NCBI GenBank assembly: GCA_963799085.1
Contig: CAWCWA010000013.1
Location: 124,001-188,000 of the forward strand
Reading direction: 5' to 3'
DNA from: AP-15 sp963799085
GTDB taxonomy: Bacteria; Pseudomonadota; Alphaproteobacteria; ATCC43930; CGMCC-115725
DNA: 64,000 bases
Shown: positions 19,388-28,757 of the stretch, piece by piece
Layout of the letters: each line of letters begins with the position of its first letter
Numbering within the stretch: the first letter of the stretch is position 1
The notes under the pieces: model-generated
The model's database searches: none
The model's input: the letters and a program-made list of their open reading frames with translations, nothing else
Told to the model about the DNA's origin: nothing
Translations under genes and position numbers: made by a program

Positions 19388-19999
19388 TCAGGAGCCGCCG
19401 GCGGCCGCCATCTTCTGGCGCAGCAGCGCCAGAAGGCCCTCGACCTTGCCGCCGTTGCGCTGGATCACCGAGGCGAATTCCGAACGCTGCGTCACCGCCA
19501 TGCTGACGCCCTCGACGACCACGTCGGTGATCTTGTAATTGCCGTTGACCAGGGTCACGCGCCAATCGACCTTGGCGGGAGGCGCACCGTTCGTGCGGAT
19601 GATCTCGCTCGCCACGATCGCCCCGTCCGGGTCCGGACGGCTGCCGATGACGCGCAACTGCTCGCCGCCGTAATCGGCCAGCCGATTGGCGTAGGCGAGC
19701 GCGATATAACCCTCGAAGAGCCGGACGAATTCCTGCTGCTCGGCCTGGGTCGCCACCCGCCAATAGCGGCCAAGGACAAAACGCGCGATCACCGGCACGT
19801 CGAAATCCTCGCGGAATAGCTGGCGAAACCGAGCCGCCCGCTCCGGCGATTTGACGTTCTTGCCGAGCACCGCGAGCGCCTGGTTGCCGAGGTCGCGGAT
19901 CAGCGCCGCCGGGTCCGGAGCAGCCGCCGCAGGAGCCGCCGCCATCGCCGCCGCCGCCAGGAACGCGAAGGCGGCGGAAAACAGGGAACGTCGCATCAT
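19388..19999 (-). CDS. mlaC: MlaC-like phospholipid-binding ABC transporter periplasmic protein
   Basis: A roughly 203-residue periplasmic protein of the Tol/Pal-Ttg2 (MlaC) family, which shuttles phospholipids between the outer-membrane MlaA complex and the inner-membrane MlaFEDB transporter. After a signal peptide (RRSLFSAAFAFLAAAAMAAA...A) it has ERAARFRQLFREDFDVPVIA, FVLGRYWRVATQAEQQEFV and a C-terminal VVEGVSMAVTQRSEFASVIQ, all characteristic. The ATG at 19997-19999 overlaps the stop of the mlaA-like gene (TGATG), so the two are translationally coupled. The MlaFED genes are not in this window. Confidence 0.92.
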   Translation of the reverse strand: MMRRSLFSAAFAFLAAAAMAAAPAAAAPDPAALIRDLGNQALAVLGKNVKSPERAARFRQLFREDFDVPVIARFVLGRYWRVATQAEQQEFVRLFEGYIALAYANRLADYGGEQLRVIGSRPDPDGAIVASEIIRTNGAPPAKVDWRVTLVNGNYKITDVVVEGVSMAVTQRSEFASVIQRNGGKVEGLLALLRQKMAAAGGS

Positions 20000-20859
20000 C
20001 ACCGGGATACCTCGGAACCGCTGGGCAGTTGCGAAACGACAACGGTCGGCGCACCCGTCTGGTTCACCGCGATGGCCGGCGCCGCCAAGCCGTTACGGCT
20101 GAAGCCCGGGTTTGGCGGCAGGTTCTCGCGCTCGTTGTGGATCAGTGCCGCGCGTCTCTGACGATAGAGCGAACGGATCGTCGCATAATAATCGAGCGAG
20201 GTGCGCTCGATGTCGGCCAGGGACTCGATATAGCGCGAGCGCTGATCGATGCCGGAGACGCCGCCGCGCACAAACGAGATCCACACCATGTGGTGGTCGG
20301 CGGCGATGATATTCCACGGATCGGCGAAGCCCTCGGCCACCTGGCCTGTGAGATCGCGCGGGTCGGAAGGGCCGAGCACCGGTATGATCAGATAGGGTCC
20401 CTCCGGCACGCCCCAGACGCCGAACGTCACGCCGAAATCCTGCTCGTGATAAGGGATGCCCCAGCGCCCGGCGACATCGACGAGCCCAGCCATCCCGATC
20501 GTCGAGTTTATGACGAATCGCGCCAGCGTATCCCCGGCGAGATGAAACTTGCCCTGTAGCGTGTCGTTGGCGAAGATCAGCGGCGCTCGCAAATTGTACA
20601 GGAAGTCGCGCGCCGAATCGCGTAGCGGGTCGGACAATACCGTGCGATAGGCTTTTGCCACCGGCACCAGCACATTGCGGTCGACCACCTGGTTGAAATC
20701 GAAAATCGCGCGGTTGGTGTCTTCGAAAGGATCGTTGAAATCCTCCTCGACGGCCGCGCCCTGCGGCGGCGCCTTCGAAGAAGAGGCGCATCCGGCCATC
20801 GCCAGCGCCGCGAGGACGATCAGCTGCGACACGACGAGTCGGATCGGGCGAAGGGTCAT
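19999..20859 (-). CDS. mlaA: MlaA/VacJ family outer-membrane lipoprotein
   Basis: About 286 residues. The signal peptide ends in a lipobox (LAALAMAGC) so the mature protein is lipid-anchored. Family motifs include the conserved start DPFEDTNRAIFDFNQ, then AKAYRTVLSDPLRDSARDFL, FVINSTIGMAGLVDVA and a WGVPEGPYLIIPVLGPSDPR segment. MlaA sits with porins in the outer membrane and removes phospholipids from the outer leaflet. I chose the ATG at 20857-20859 because it gives a normal-length signal peptide; an in-frame ATG at 20874 is equally possible. It forms a two-gene operon with the mlaC-like gene. Confidence 0.92.
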   Translation of the reverse strand: MTLRPIRLVVSQLIVLAALAMAGCASSSKAPPQGAAVEEDFNDPFEDTNRAIFDFNQVVDRNVLVPVAKAYRTVLSDPLRDSARDFLYNLRAPLIFANDTLQGKFHLAGDTLARFVINSTIGMAGLVDVAGRWGIPYHEQDFGVTFGVWGVPEGPYLIIPVLGPSDPRDLTGQVAEGFADPWNIIAADHHMVWISFVRGGVSGIDQRSRYIESLADIERTSLDYYATIRSLYRQRRAALIHNERENLPPNPGFSRNGLAAPAIAVNQTGAPTVVVSQLPSGSEVSR

Positions 20860-21013
20860 CGAAAGGTCTCGCATCGGGCGGTCATCTCGTCCTCCGGCAA
20901 GATAATTGCGGGAATTTAACCGCAGCGGCAAGAGCAGCCTGATGCGGCGGTGATTCTGCCGATCGGATTGTCGGTCGATGTTGCGCTCGGGCCAAGAGGC
21001 TTGTCGACATAAA

Positions 21014-21027
21014 CATATCCGTATATG
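21014..21027. promoter_or_regulatory. Putative ArsR-type operator upstream of the methionine-cycle operon
   Basis: CATATCCGTATATG is an inverted repeat (CATAT / ATATG, 4-base spacer) lying 31 bases before the ATG of the ArsR-methyltransferase gene. Sites of this size and shape are what dimeric ArsR-family winged-helix regulators bind, so autoregulation of the regulator-metF-metH operon is a reasonable inference. Confidence 0.55.
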
Positions 21028-21058
21028 CTGGTTTCCGAATAGAACGACCAAAGAAGCG

Positions 21059-22051
21059 ATGGAAGAGCTGCTGAATGCATTGCGCGCGATTGCCGAACCG
21101 ACCAGGCTGCGGCTCGTCGTGCTGTGCGCGCGCGGCGAACTGACCGTGACCGAACTGACCCAGATCCTCGGCCAGAGCCAGCCGCGCGTCTCGCGCCACC
21201 TCAAGCTGTTGTGCGAGGCCGGCGTCTTCGACCGCTTCCGCGAAGGCAGCTGGGTGTTCTACCGCTTGAACCGGTCGGGTGCAGCGGGCGCGATCATTCG
21301 CCAGCTGGTCGCCGACTGCGACGACGCCGACCCGACGATCACTCTCGACCTGCAGCGCTTGGATGGGATCAAGCGGCAGCGCGCCGACCTCGCCCGCACC
21401 TATTTCCGCCACAATGCGGCGCGCTGGGACCGCATCCGCTCGCTCTACGTCGACGAGCGCGAGGTCGAGGCGGCGTTGCTCGAGATCGTCGCCGCCGCCG
21501 ATCCGCGCGATCTGCTCGACATCGGCACCGGAACCGGCCGGATGCTCGAGGTCCTGGCGCCGCGGGTCGAGCACGCCCTCGGCATCGACCAGTCGCGCGA
21601 GATGCTGTCGGTGGCGCGGGTCAATCTCGAACGCGCCGGGCTCGACAATGGCGCGGTGCGGCTCGGCGACATGTACCAGCTGGCCTTGCCGGACGGCTCC
21701 TTCGACGCGGTGGTCGTGCACCAGGTCTTGCATTACGCCGACCGTCCGGCGGCGGCGATTGCCGAGGCGGCGCGGGTCTTGCGGCCGGACGGCGTCCTGG
21801 TGCTAGTCGATTTCGCGCCGCACGCGCTCGAATTCCTGCGCGACGAGCACGCCCATCGCCGGCTCGGCTTCGCCGATAGCGAGATCGCCGATTGGTGCCG
21901 CGCCGCCCGGCTCGAACCGGCCGCACCGAGCCGCCTGCCAGGTGATCCGCTGACCGTGGTGATCTGGACCGCATACCGGCGGTCGGCGCCGGCAAATCCG
22001 CGCTTCGCCGAACGCGTGCCCGAGAGGCAGTTGGAGGGGGAATTGGGCTGA
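21059..22051 (+). CDS. ArsR-family regulator fused to SAM-dependent methyltransferase domain (SahR-like)
   Basis: About 330 residues. Residues 1-90 form an ArsR winged helix (ALRAIAEPTRLRLVVLCARG, QILGQSQPRVSRHLKLL). Residues about 145-280 form a class I methyltransferase fold (LLDIGTGTGRMLEVLAP, then GIDQSREMLSVAR and LRPDGVLVLVDFAPH). Regulators of this architecture next to methionine-cycle genes belong to the group described as SahR, which sense S-adenosylhomocysteine/SAM through the methyltransferase-like domain; that role is inferred. I chose the ATG at 21059 because the HTH starts just after it; an upstream in-frame extension has no conserved features. The stop overlaps the metF start (TGATG). 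Confidence 0.85.
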   Translation: MEELLNALRAIAEPTRLRLVVLCARGELTVTELTQILGQSQPRVSRHLKLLCEAGVFDRFREGSWVFYRLNRSGAAGAIIRQLVADCDDADPTITLDLQRLDGIKRQRADLARTYFRHNAARWDRIRSLYVDEREVEAALLEIVAAADPRDLLDIGTGTGRMLEVLAPRVEHALGIDQSREMLSVARVNLERAGLDNGAVRLGDMYQLALPDGSFDAVVVHQVLHYADRPAAAIAEAARVLRPDGVLVLVDFAPHALEFLRDEHAHRRLGFADSEIADWCRAARLEPAAPSRLPGDPLTVVIWTAYRRSAPANPRFAERVPERQLEGELG

Positions 22052-22986
22052 TGATCGAGAATGGAGCGGCCCCGCCGCGCGGCCTGCTCGGCGCCGACCC
22101 GGTGATCGATTTCGACGCCGGCCCGCCGCGCGTCTCGTTCGAATTCTTTCCGCCGAAGAGTGCGGAGATGGAGGCGCGGCTGTGGGAGGTGGTCAAGCGC
22201 GTCGAACCCCTGGCGCCGCGCTTTGTCTCGGTGACCTACGGCGCCGGCGGCTCGACCCGCGAGCGCACCCATGCGACGGTGCGCCGCATCCGCCATGAGA
22301 CCGCGCTCGAACCCGCGGCGCATCTGACCTGCGTTGCCGCCAGCCGCGCCGACATCGACGTCGTGGCCGAGGATTATTGGCAGGCCGGGATCCGCCATAT
22401 CGTCGCCCTGCGCGGCGATCCGCCCGCGGGCGGCGAGCGCTACCGGCCGCATCCCGAGGGCTACGCCCGCGCCGCCGACCTGGTCGCCGGGCTGAGGCGC
22501 GTTGCCGATTTCGAAATCAGCGTCGCCGCCTATCCCGAAACCCATCCCGAAGCGCTCAGCGCCCGGCACGACCTCGACAATCTGAAGGCCAAGATCGACG
22601 CCGGCGCCAGCCGCGCCATCACCCAGTATTTCTTCGATGTCGACCTCTATTTGCGCTTTCGCGACCGGGCCGCGGCCGCCGGGATCTCGGTCCCGATCGT
22701 TCCCGGCATCCTGCCGGTCACCAATTACGCGCAGGTTAAGAAATTCAGCGCCGCCTGCGGCGCCGCGATCCCCGATTGGATGGAGGGCCATTTCGCCGGG
22801 CTCGACGACGACCCCGACACCCGCCGTCTCGTCGCCGCCTCGATCGCCGCCGAACAGTGCCGGCGGCTGCACGCCAACGGCGTTCACGAGTTCCACTTTT
22901 ATACCTTGAACCGAGCCGATCTGATCGTCGCGATCTGTCACCTCCTCGGCGTGCGCGCGAAGCGCCCGGCTGTGGCGATCGCCTGA
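22051..22986 (+). CDS. metF: 5,10-methylenetetrahydrofolate reductase
   Basis: A 311-residue FAD-dependent TIM-barrel enzyme reducing 5,10-methylene-THF to 5-methyl-THF, the methyl donor for MetH. Motifs: SFEFFPPKSAEMEARLW near residue 30, VTYGAGGSTRERT, the folate-binding IVALRGDPP, TQYFFDVDLYLRFRDRA, IPIVPGILPVTN-like VPIVPGILPVTNYAQ, and the C-terminal GVHEFHFYTLNRADL. The length is normal for bacterial MetF. It overlaps the regulator gene upstream, and metH starts 12 bases downstream, so all three should be co-transcribed. Confidence 0.96.
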   Translation: MIENGAAPPRGLLGADPVIDFDAGPPRVSFEFFPPKSAEMEARLWEVVKRVEPLAPRFVSVTYGAGGSTRERTHATVRRIRHETALEPAAHLTCVAASRADIDVVAEDYWQAGIRHIVALRGDPPAGGERYRPHPEGYARAADLVAGLRRVADFEISVAAYPETHPEALSARHDLDNLKAKIDAGASRAITQYFFDVDLYLRFRDRAAAAGISVPIVPGILPVTNYAQVKKFSAACGAAIPDWMEGHFAGLDDDPDTRRLVAASIAAEQCRRLHANGVHEFHFYTLNRADLIVAICHLLGVRAKRPAVAIA

Positions 22987-22998
22987 CTGCCTCTGCCG

Positions 22999-25900
22999 AT
23001 GACCCATTTCCTCGACTTTCTCGCTGACCGGGTCGTGTTGTGCGACGGTGCCATGGGGACCCAGGTGCAGGCCCGCGACCTCGATGTCGAGCGCGATTTT
23101 CTCGGTCTCGAAAACTGCACCGAGATTGTCTGCGAGAGCCGCCCCGACCTGATCCGCGAAATCCATCGCGGCTATTTGGCGGCTGGCTGCGATGCGATCC
23201 AGACCAACAGCTTTGGCGGCTCGCCGATCACGCTCGGCGAATTCGGGCTCGCCGACCGCGCCCATGCGCTCAACCGCCTCGCCGCCGAACTGGCGCGCGA
23301 AGCTGTCGCCGAATTCGCCCATGAGGGCCGCACCCGCTTTGTGCTGGGTTCGATCGGCCCAGGCACCCGACTGCCCTCGCTCGGCCACGTCCCATACCAG
23401 GATGTCGAGGACGCGCTCGCTATTCAGTCGGCAGGGCTGGTCGCCGGCGGCGTCGACGGCATCCTGATCGAAACCTGCCAGGACCCGCTGCAGATCAAGG
23501 CCGCGGTCAACGGCGCCAAGCGGGCCCGCGCTGAAGCCAACAGCGACATCCCGATCATGGTGCAGGTAACGATCGAGACGACGGGGGCGCTTCTCGTCGG
23601 CGCCGACATCGCCGCCGCGGCGACCATCGTCCACGCGCTCGACGTGCCGTTGATCGGGCTCAACTGCGCCACCGGCCCGCGCGAGATGGCCGAACACGTC
23701 AAATGGCTGGGCGAGAACTGGCCCGGCCCGATCTCGGTCCAGCCCAATGCCGGGCTCCCCGAACTCGTCGGCGGCCGCGCGCAATACCCGCTTGGCCCTA
23801 CCGAACTTGCGCAATGGCTCGAACGCTTCGTGATCGAGGACGGCGTCAACATGGTGGGCGGCTGCTGCGGCACCGATATCGCCCATATCGCAGCCCTCGA
23901 CGCGATGCTGCGCCGCATCGGTCGCGACCGCCCCCGCCCGTTGCCGCGCGCCCGGCGTCCGGTCTGGGCTCCCGCCGTGGCCTCGCTCTACGGGCAGGTG
24001 GCGCTGCGCCAGGAAAACGCCTGGCTGTCGATCGGCGAGCGCTGTAACGCCAATGGCTCGCGCAAATTCCGCCAGTTGCAGGACGAGGGCAGATTGGGAC
24101 GGCTGCGTCGAGATGGGGCGCGAGCAGGTGCGCGAAGGCTCGCACACGCTCGATCTGTGCACCGCCTTTGTCGGCCGCGACGAGGTCGCCGACATGAGCG
24201 AGGCGGTGACCCGCATGCGCGGCGCCGTCAATGCCCCGCTTGTCATCAACTCGACCGAATACCCGGTGCTCGAAGCCGCCCTCAAGCTCTATGGCGGCAA
24301 GCCGATCATCAATTCGATCAATTTCGAGGACGGCGAAGAGGCCGCGGCGAAACGGCTCCAGCTTGCCCGCCGGTTTGGCGCCGCCGTCATCGCGCTGACG
24401 ATCGACGAGACCGGCATGGCCAAGGAGGTCGAGCACAAGGTCGAGGTCGCCCGCCGCCTCCACGATTTCGCCTGCAACAAGCACGGCCTGCCGCCGTCCG
24501 ATCTTCTCTTCGACCCGCTGACCTTTACGATCTGCACCGGCAACGAGGATGACCGGAGGCTCGGCCTCAACACGCTCGACGCGATCGAGGCGATCGCCGA
24601 TGCGATGCCCGACTGCCAGATCATCCTCGGGCTTTCCAACATCTCCTTTGGCCTCAACCCGCCGGCGCGCCAGATCCTGAATTCGGTCTTTCTCGACCAT
24701 GCGCTGCGCCGCGGGCTGACCGGCGCCATCGTGCATTTCTCGCGGATCACGCCGCTGCACCGCATCCCGGCCGAGGAGGCGCGGATCGCCGAGGATCTGA
24801 TCTTCGACCGCCGCCGCGAGGGCTACGACCCGCTGCACGCCTTCATCGCGCTCTTCGAGAACCGCGCCGCCGAAAAGAGCGAGAAAAAGGCCCGCCCGGA
24901 AAAGCTCGAAGACCGCCTCGCCCAGCGCATCGTCGACGGCGACCGCCAGGGGCTAGAAGCCGATCTCGATCTGGCGATGCGTAGCTGGAGCCCGCTCGAC
25001 ATCATAAACAACATTCTCTTGGACGGCATGAAGACGGTCGGCGAACTGTTCGGCGCCGGCAAGATGCAGCTCCCCTTCGTGTTGCAGTCGGCCGAGACGA
25101 TGAAGACCGCGGTGCGCTTTCTCGAACCGCATATGGAGCGCGTCGAGGGCCAGCAGAAAGGCACCGTGGTGCTGGCGACCGTGCGCGGCGACGTGCACGA
25201 CATCGGCAAGAACCTCGTCGACATCATCCTGACCAACAACGGCTACCGGGTCATCAATCTCGGCATCAAGCAGCCGATCGGCGCGATCCTCGAAGCCGCT
25301 TCCATGCACCGGGCCGACGCTGTCGGCATGTCGGGGCTGCTCGTCAAATCGACCGTCGTGATGCGCGAGAACCTCGAAGAGATGAGCCGCCAGGGGCTCG
25401 ACCTGCCGGTCATGCTGGGGGGTGCTGCCTTGACCCGGCGCTATGTCGAGGAAGATTGCGTCAAGTCCTATGCTTCGGGCCGGGTCGCCTACGCCCGCGA
25501 CGCCTTCGACGGGCTGGGGCTGATGGACAAGATCGTCGCCGGCGAGTTCGACACGCATCTCGACGCGGCGCGCCACCGGAACGAGAGCCGGCCCGTCAAC
25601 CCGTCGCGCAAGCTCGGCCGCGCCGCCGATCCCCGCCCGCTGCGCCCCGTGGACCTCGACGAGATCCGGTTGCGCCGCGCGGAACTCAACCGCGGCGTGC
25701 CGGTGCCGCAGCCGCCCTTCTGGGGCCCGCGCACGATCGAGCGCGTCTCGCCAAAGGCGGTCGTCCCTTACCTCAACGAGCGCATGCTCTACCAATTCCA
25801 GTGGGGCTACCGCAAAGACGGCAAGTCGCTCGCCGAGTACCGCGAATGGGCGAGGGACGAACTGCGCCCGGTATTGCGGCGCATTCTCGACATCGCGGTC

Positions 25901-26494
25901 GGCGAGGAGATCCTGACGCCGCAGGCCGCCTATGGCTATTGGCCGTGCGCCGCCGAGGGCAACGACGTGATCCTGTTCGACCGTGACGACGGGCGCGAGC
26001 TGACGCGGTTTTCGTTCCCCCGCCAGAACCGGGAAGGCGGTCTCTGCATCGCCGATTTTTTCCGCGACGTCGCCAGCAACGAGCGCGACGTGATCGGGCT
26101 GCAGGTGGTGACGATGGGCCGCCGCGCCTCGGAGGCGGCGCGCGAATGGTTCGCCGAGAACCGCTATCAGGACTACCTCTACCTGCACGGCCTCTCGGTC
26201 GAGATGGCCGAGGCGCTCGCCGAATACGTTCACAGGCGGGTGCGCGGCGAATTGGGCTTCGCCGCCGAGGAGGCGCGCGACCCGGACGCGATGCTTTCGC
26301 AAGGCTATCGCGGCAGCCGCTATTCTTTCGGCTACCCGGCCTGCCCCAACCTCGCCGACCAGAAGCAGTTGCTGGAGCTACTGCGCGCCGAGGCGATCGG
26401 CATCACGCTCTCCGAGGAAGACCAGCTCGACCCCGAGCAATCCACCTCCGCGATCATCGTCCACCACCCCCAGGCGAAGTACTTTTCGGTGTGA
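22999..26494 (+). CDS. metH: Cobalamin-dependent methionine synthase (one frameshift)
   Basis: About 1,165 residues with all four MetH modules. Homocysteine domain: VLCDGAMGTQVQAR at the start, zinc cysteines in GLNCATGP and GGCCGT. Pterin domain: LSIGERCNANGSRKFRQL, then GKPIINSINFEDGE and ILGLSNISFGLNPPAR. Cobalamin domain: cap helices, then VRGDVHDIGKNLVDIIL with the lower axial His, and GMSGLLVKSTVVM. C-terminal reactivation domain: YGYWPCAAEGNDV and GSRYSFGYPACPNL. An indel near 24,090-24,105 breaks the frame inside the pterin domain; both sides are otherwise intact, so a functional gene is likely. It makes methionine from homocysteine and 5-methyl-THF and is last in the operon. Confidence 0.96.
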
Positions 26495-28757
26495 CGCCCC
26501 TATAAGGCGCGCCTCGCGGTGCTCCTGCGGCGCCGCGGCCGCTCTTCAGAGCGCCGAGGTCGCGCGAGGCCGCCAGCGCCGCCTCGATGTGTTCGCGCAG
26601 ATCGCCTGGCCGGAAGGGCTTCTTGACCAGCGAATGCGGGCGGGCGCCGGCGGCGAGGCCGGCCGGATCGGCGTAACCGGAAATGAAAACGATCGGCAGC
26701 AGCGGCCGCGACGCCCGGACCTCGCGCGCCAGATCCGGGCCGCTCATGCCGCTCATGACGACATCGGTAAGGACCAGGTCGATCGTTCGGTCGCTTTCCA
26801 GGAGGTCGAGCGCCACCTTGCCGTTCGGCGCCTGAAGAACCCCGTAACCAAGCCCGGCCAGCACATCGGCGGTGGTGGCGCGCACCGCATCGTCGTCATC
26901 GACGACCAGCACCAGAGCGCGGCTCGCCCCGGGTTCGGCCGGCTCGCCAGGTTCCGGATCGGCATTCTCGGCCAGTGTGGGCGCGCGCGGCAGATAGACC
27001 GAGACGAGCGTGCCTTTGCCCGGGGCGCTCTCGATCTTCACGTCGCCGCCCGACTGGCGCGCCGTGCCGAAGACCTGCGACAGGCCGAGCCCCGATCCGC
27101 CGGCCGGGCCCTTGGTGGTGAAGAACGGCTCGAAGGCCTGCGCCTGCACCTCCGGGGTCATGCCGACGCCGGTGTCGCCGACCTCGACGACGACGTAGTC
27201 GCCGGCTGCGGGCTCCTCCGGCCGCACCGGCGCCGGGCGGCGACGATTCCGCGTCGCGATCGTGACCACGCCCCCTTCGGGCATGGCGTCGCGCGCGTTG
27301 ATCACCAGGTTCAGGATCATCAGCTCGATCTGCGTCGGATCGACCATCGCCGGCCACAGCTGTGATGTCGGCCGGACGACCATCTCGACATGCGGCCCGA
27401 GCGCGCTTTTCAGCAATTCCTGCATGCCGTCGACGACCGCGTTGAGGTCGACCGCCCGGGGCGCCAGCGGCTGCCGCCGGGCGAAGGCAAGCAGATGTCC
27501 GGTGAGCATGGCGCCACGTTCGGCTGCCGCGCGCATCGTGCCGAGCCGCTCGCTTGCAGTTGCATCTAGTGTCGCCGAACTCTGCAGCAGATCGATGTTG
27601 CCGATCAGAACGGTCAGCAGATTGTTGAAATCGTGCGCGACGCCTCCCGTCAGCTGCCCCAGCGCCTCGATGCGCTGCGCCTGGCGCAACGCCGCCTCGG
27701 CCCGTTCGCGCTCGGCCATCTGCTCGATCAGCCTGTTATGCGCCTGCTCCGCCTGATCCCGCGCATTGCGATATTCGCCGAGCAGCGACTCGACCTGTCT
27801 CGAGCGCTGCGCCAGCAGAAACAACAACCCGACGATGGCGACCGAAGCTCCGGCCGCGACAGCGGAAAAGATCCAGGTCTGGCGCCGCCAGCTGGCGAGC
27901 ACCTGGCTTTGCGCGACCGAAATATTGACGGCGAGCGGAAAGGCCTTGAGCGCGCGGATCGCGAGCACCCGGCGGCTGCCGTCGATCGGACTATCCATGA
28001 CCACGGTGCCGGCGATGTCGTGGGCAAGGATGTCCTTGAACGGCGGCAATTCGGCATAGCTCTGACCGACAACGGCGTCGTCGTGCGGATAGCGCGCCAG
28101 GACGGTCCCATCGCGCAGATGCAGCAGGATCGCGCCGTTTTCGGTGAGCTCGACCGCCTTATAGAAGTCCTCGAAATAGCGCAGGTTCAGAAAGGCGACG
28201 GCGGCCCCGAAAAATTTGCCGTCGGGGTCGGAAATCCGTCGCAGCATCAGCGCGGTCCATTTGCCGTCGGGCCCCTTGAGCGGATTGCTGAAGCGCAGCC
28301 CCGGCTCGGCCTCGACGGCCATTGCATGGATGATTTCGGTGGCGGCTGGGGGCAGCGGGCTGGGCGCGGCCGGCCGGGAAGAATAGGCCACGTGACCATC
28401 GGGATCGGCGATCGCAACTTCGGTCAGCTGCCGCACTCCGTCGATCCGCCGCCGCAGCAATTCGTCGAAAATTGCGGCATCGACCGGCGGAGAGGCGCGC
28501 GCGCTCTGCAGCGATTCGATCACATTGCGCAGGATGAAATCGACTGTCTCGACCGCGCGTCCGGTCTGCTCGGCAAACACCATGTCGAGCCGGGCCATCT
28601 GTCGCTCGGTGTCGGCGATGACGGCCGATCGGACGGCCATCAACTGCTGCGCGGTAGCCCCGAGGATCAGCACGAGCACGGCGACCGCGAGCGCCTGCAG
28701 CGATCGGCTGACGGAGGGCGGGCCGTAGCGCCGCCGGGCCGCCGCGTCTTCGCTCAT
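26454..28757 (-). CDS. Hybrid sensor histidine kinase with response-regulator domain
   Basis: About 767 residues from the ATG at 28755-28757. An N-terminal transmembrane helix (ALAVAVLVLILGATAQQLM), a periplasmic Cache-like sensor of about 250 residues, and a second helix (FSAVAAGASVAIVGLLFLLA) are followed by a coiled coil. The kinase core has LGQLTGGVAHDFNNLLTVLI (phospho-accepting His), the N box NLVINARDAMPEGG, GDTGVGMTP, and GGSGLGLSQVFG. The C-terminal receiver domain has VLVVDDDDAVRAT, the phospho-Asp in DLVLTDVVMSGMSG, and LVKKPF. Its tail overlaps the 3' end of metH by 41 bases on the opposite strand. The reading frame is open into the preceding dehydrogenase gene with no stop between them, so a fusion protein cannot be excluded. 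Confidence 0.9.
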   Translation of the reverse strand: MSEDAAARRRYGPPSVSRSLQALAVAVLVLILGATAQQLMAVRSAVIADTERQMARLDMVFAEQTGRAVETVDFILRNVIESLQSARASPPVDAAIFDELLRRRIDGVRQLTEVAIADPDGHVAYSSRPAAPSPLPPAATEIIHAMAVEAEPGLRFSNPLKGPDGKWTALMLRRISDPDGKFFGAAVAFLNLRYFEDFYKAVELTENGAILLHLRDGTVLARYPHDDAVVGQSYAELPPFKDILAHDIAGTVVMDSPIDGSRRVLAIRALKAFPLAVNISVAQSQVLASWRRQTWIFSAVAAGASVAIVGLLFLLAQRSRQVESLLGEYRNARDQAEQAHNRLIEQMAERERAEAALRQAQRIEALGQLTGGVAHDFNNLLTVLIGNIDLLQSSATLDATASERLGTMRAAAERGAMLTGHLLAFARRQPLAPRAVDLNAVVDGMQELLKSALGPHVEMVVRPTSQLWPAMVDPTQIELMILNLVINARDAMPEGGVVTIATRNRRRPAPVRPEEPAAGDYVVVEVGDTGVGMTPEVQAQAFEPFFTTKGPAGGSGLGLSQVFGTARQSGGDVKIESAPGKGTLVSVYLPRAPTLAENADPEPGEPAEPGASRALVLVVDDDDAVRATTADVLAGLGYGVLQAPNGKVALDLLESDRTIDLVLTDVVMSGMSGPDLAREVRASRPLLPIVFISGYADPAGLAAGARPHSLVKKPFRPGDLREHIEAALAASRDLGALKSGRGAAGAPRGAPYRGVTPKSTSPGGGGR

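Noticed and set aside
21733..24285. An 850-codon minus-strand frame antisense to metF and metH
   Set aside because: Antisense open frames arise easily in GC-rich coding DNA. This one has no signal, motif or Shine-Dalgarno site.
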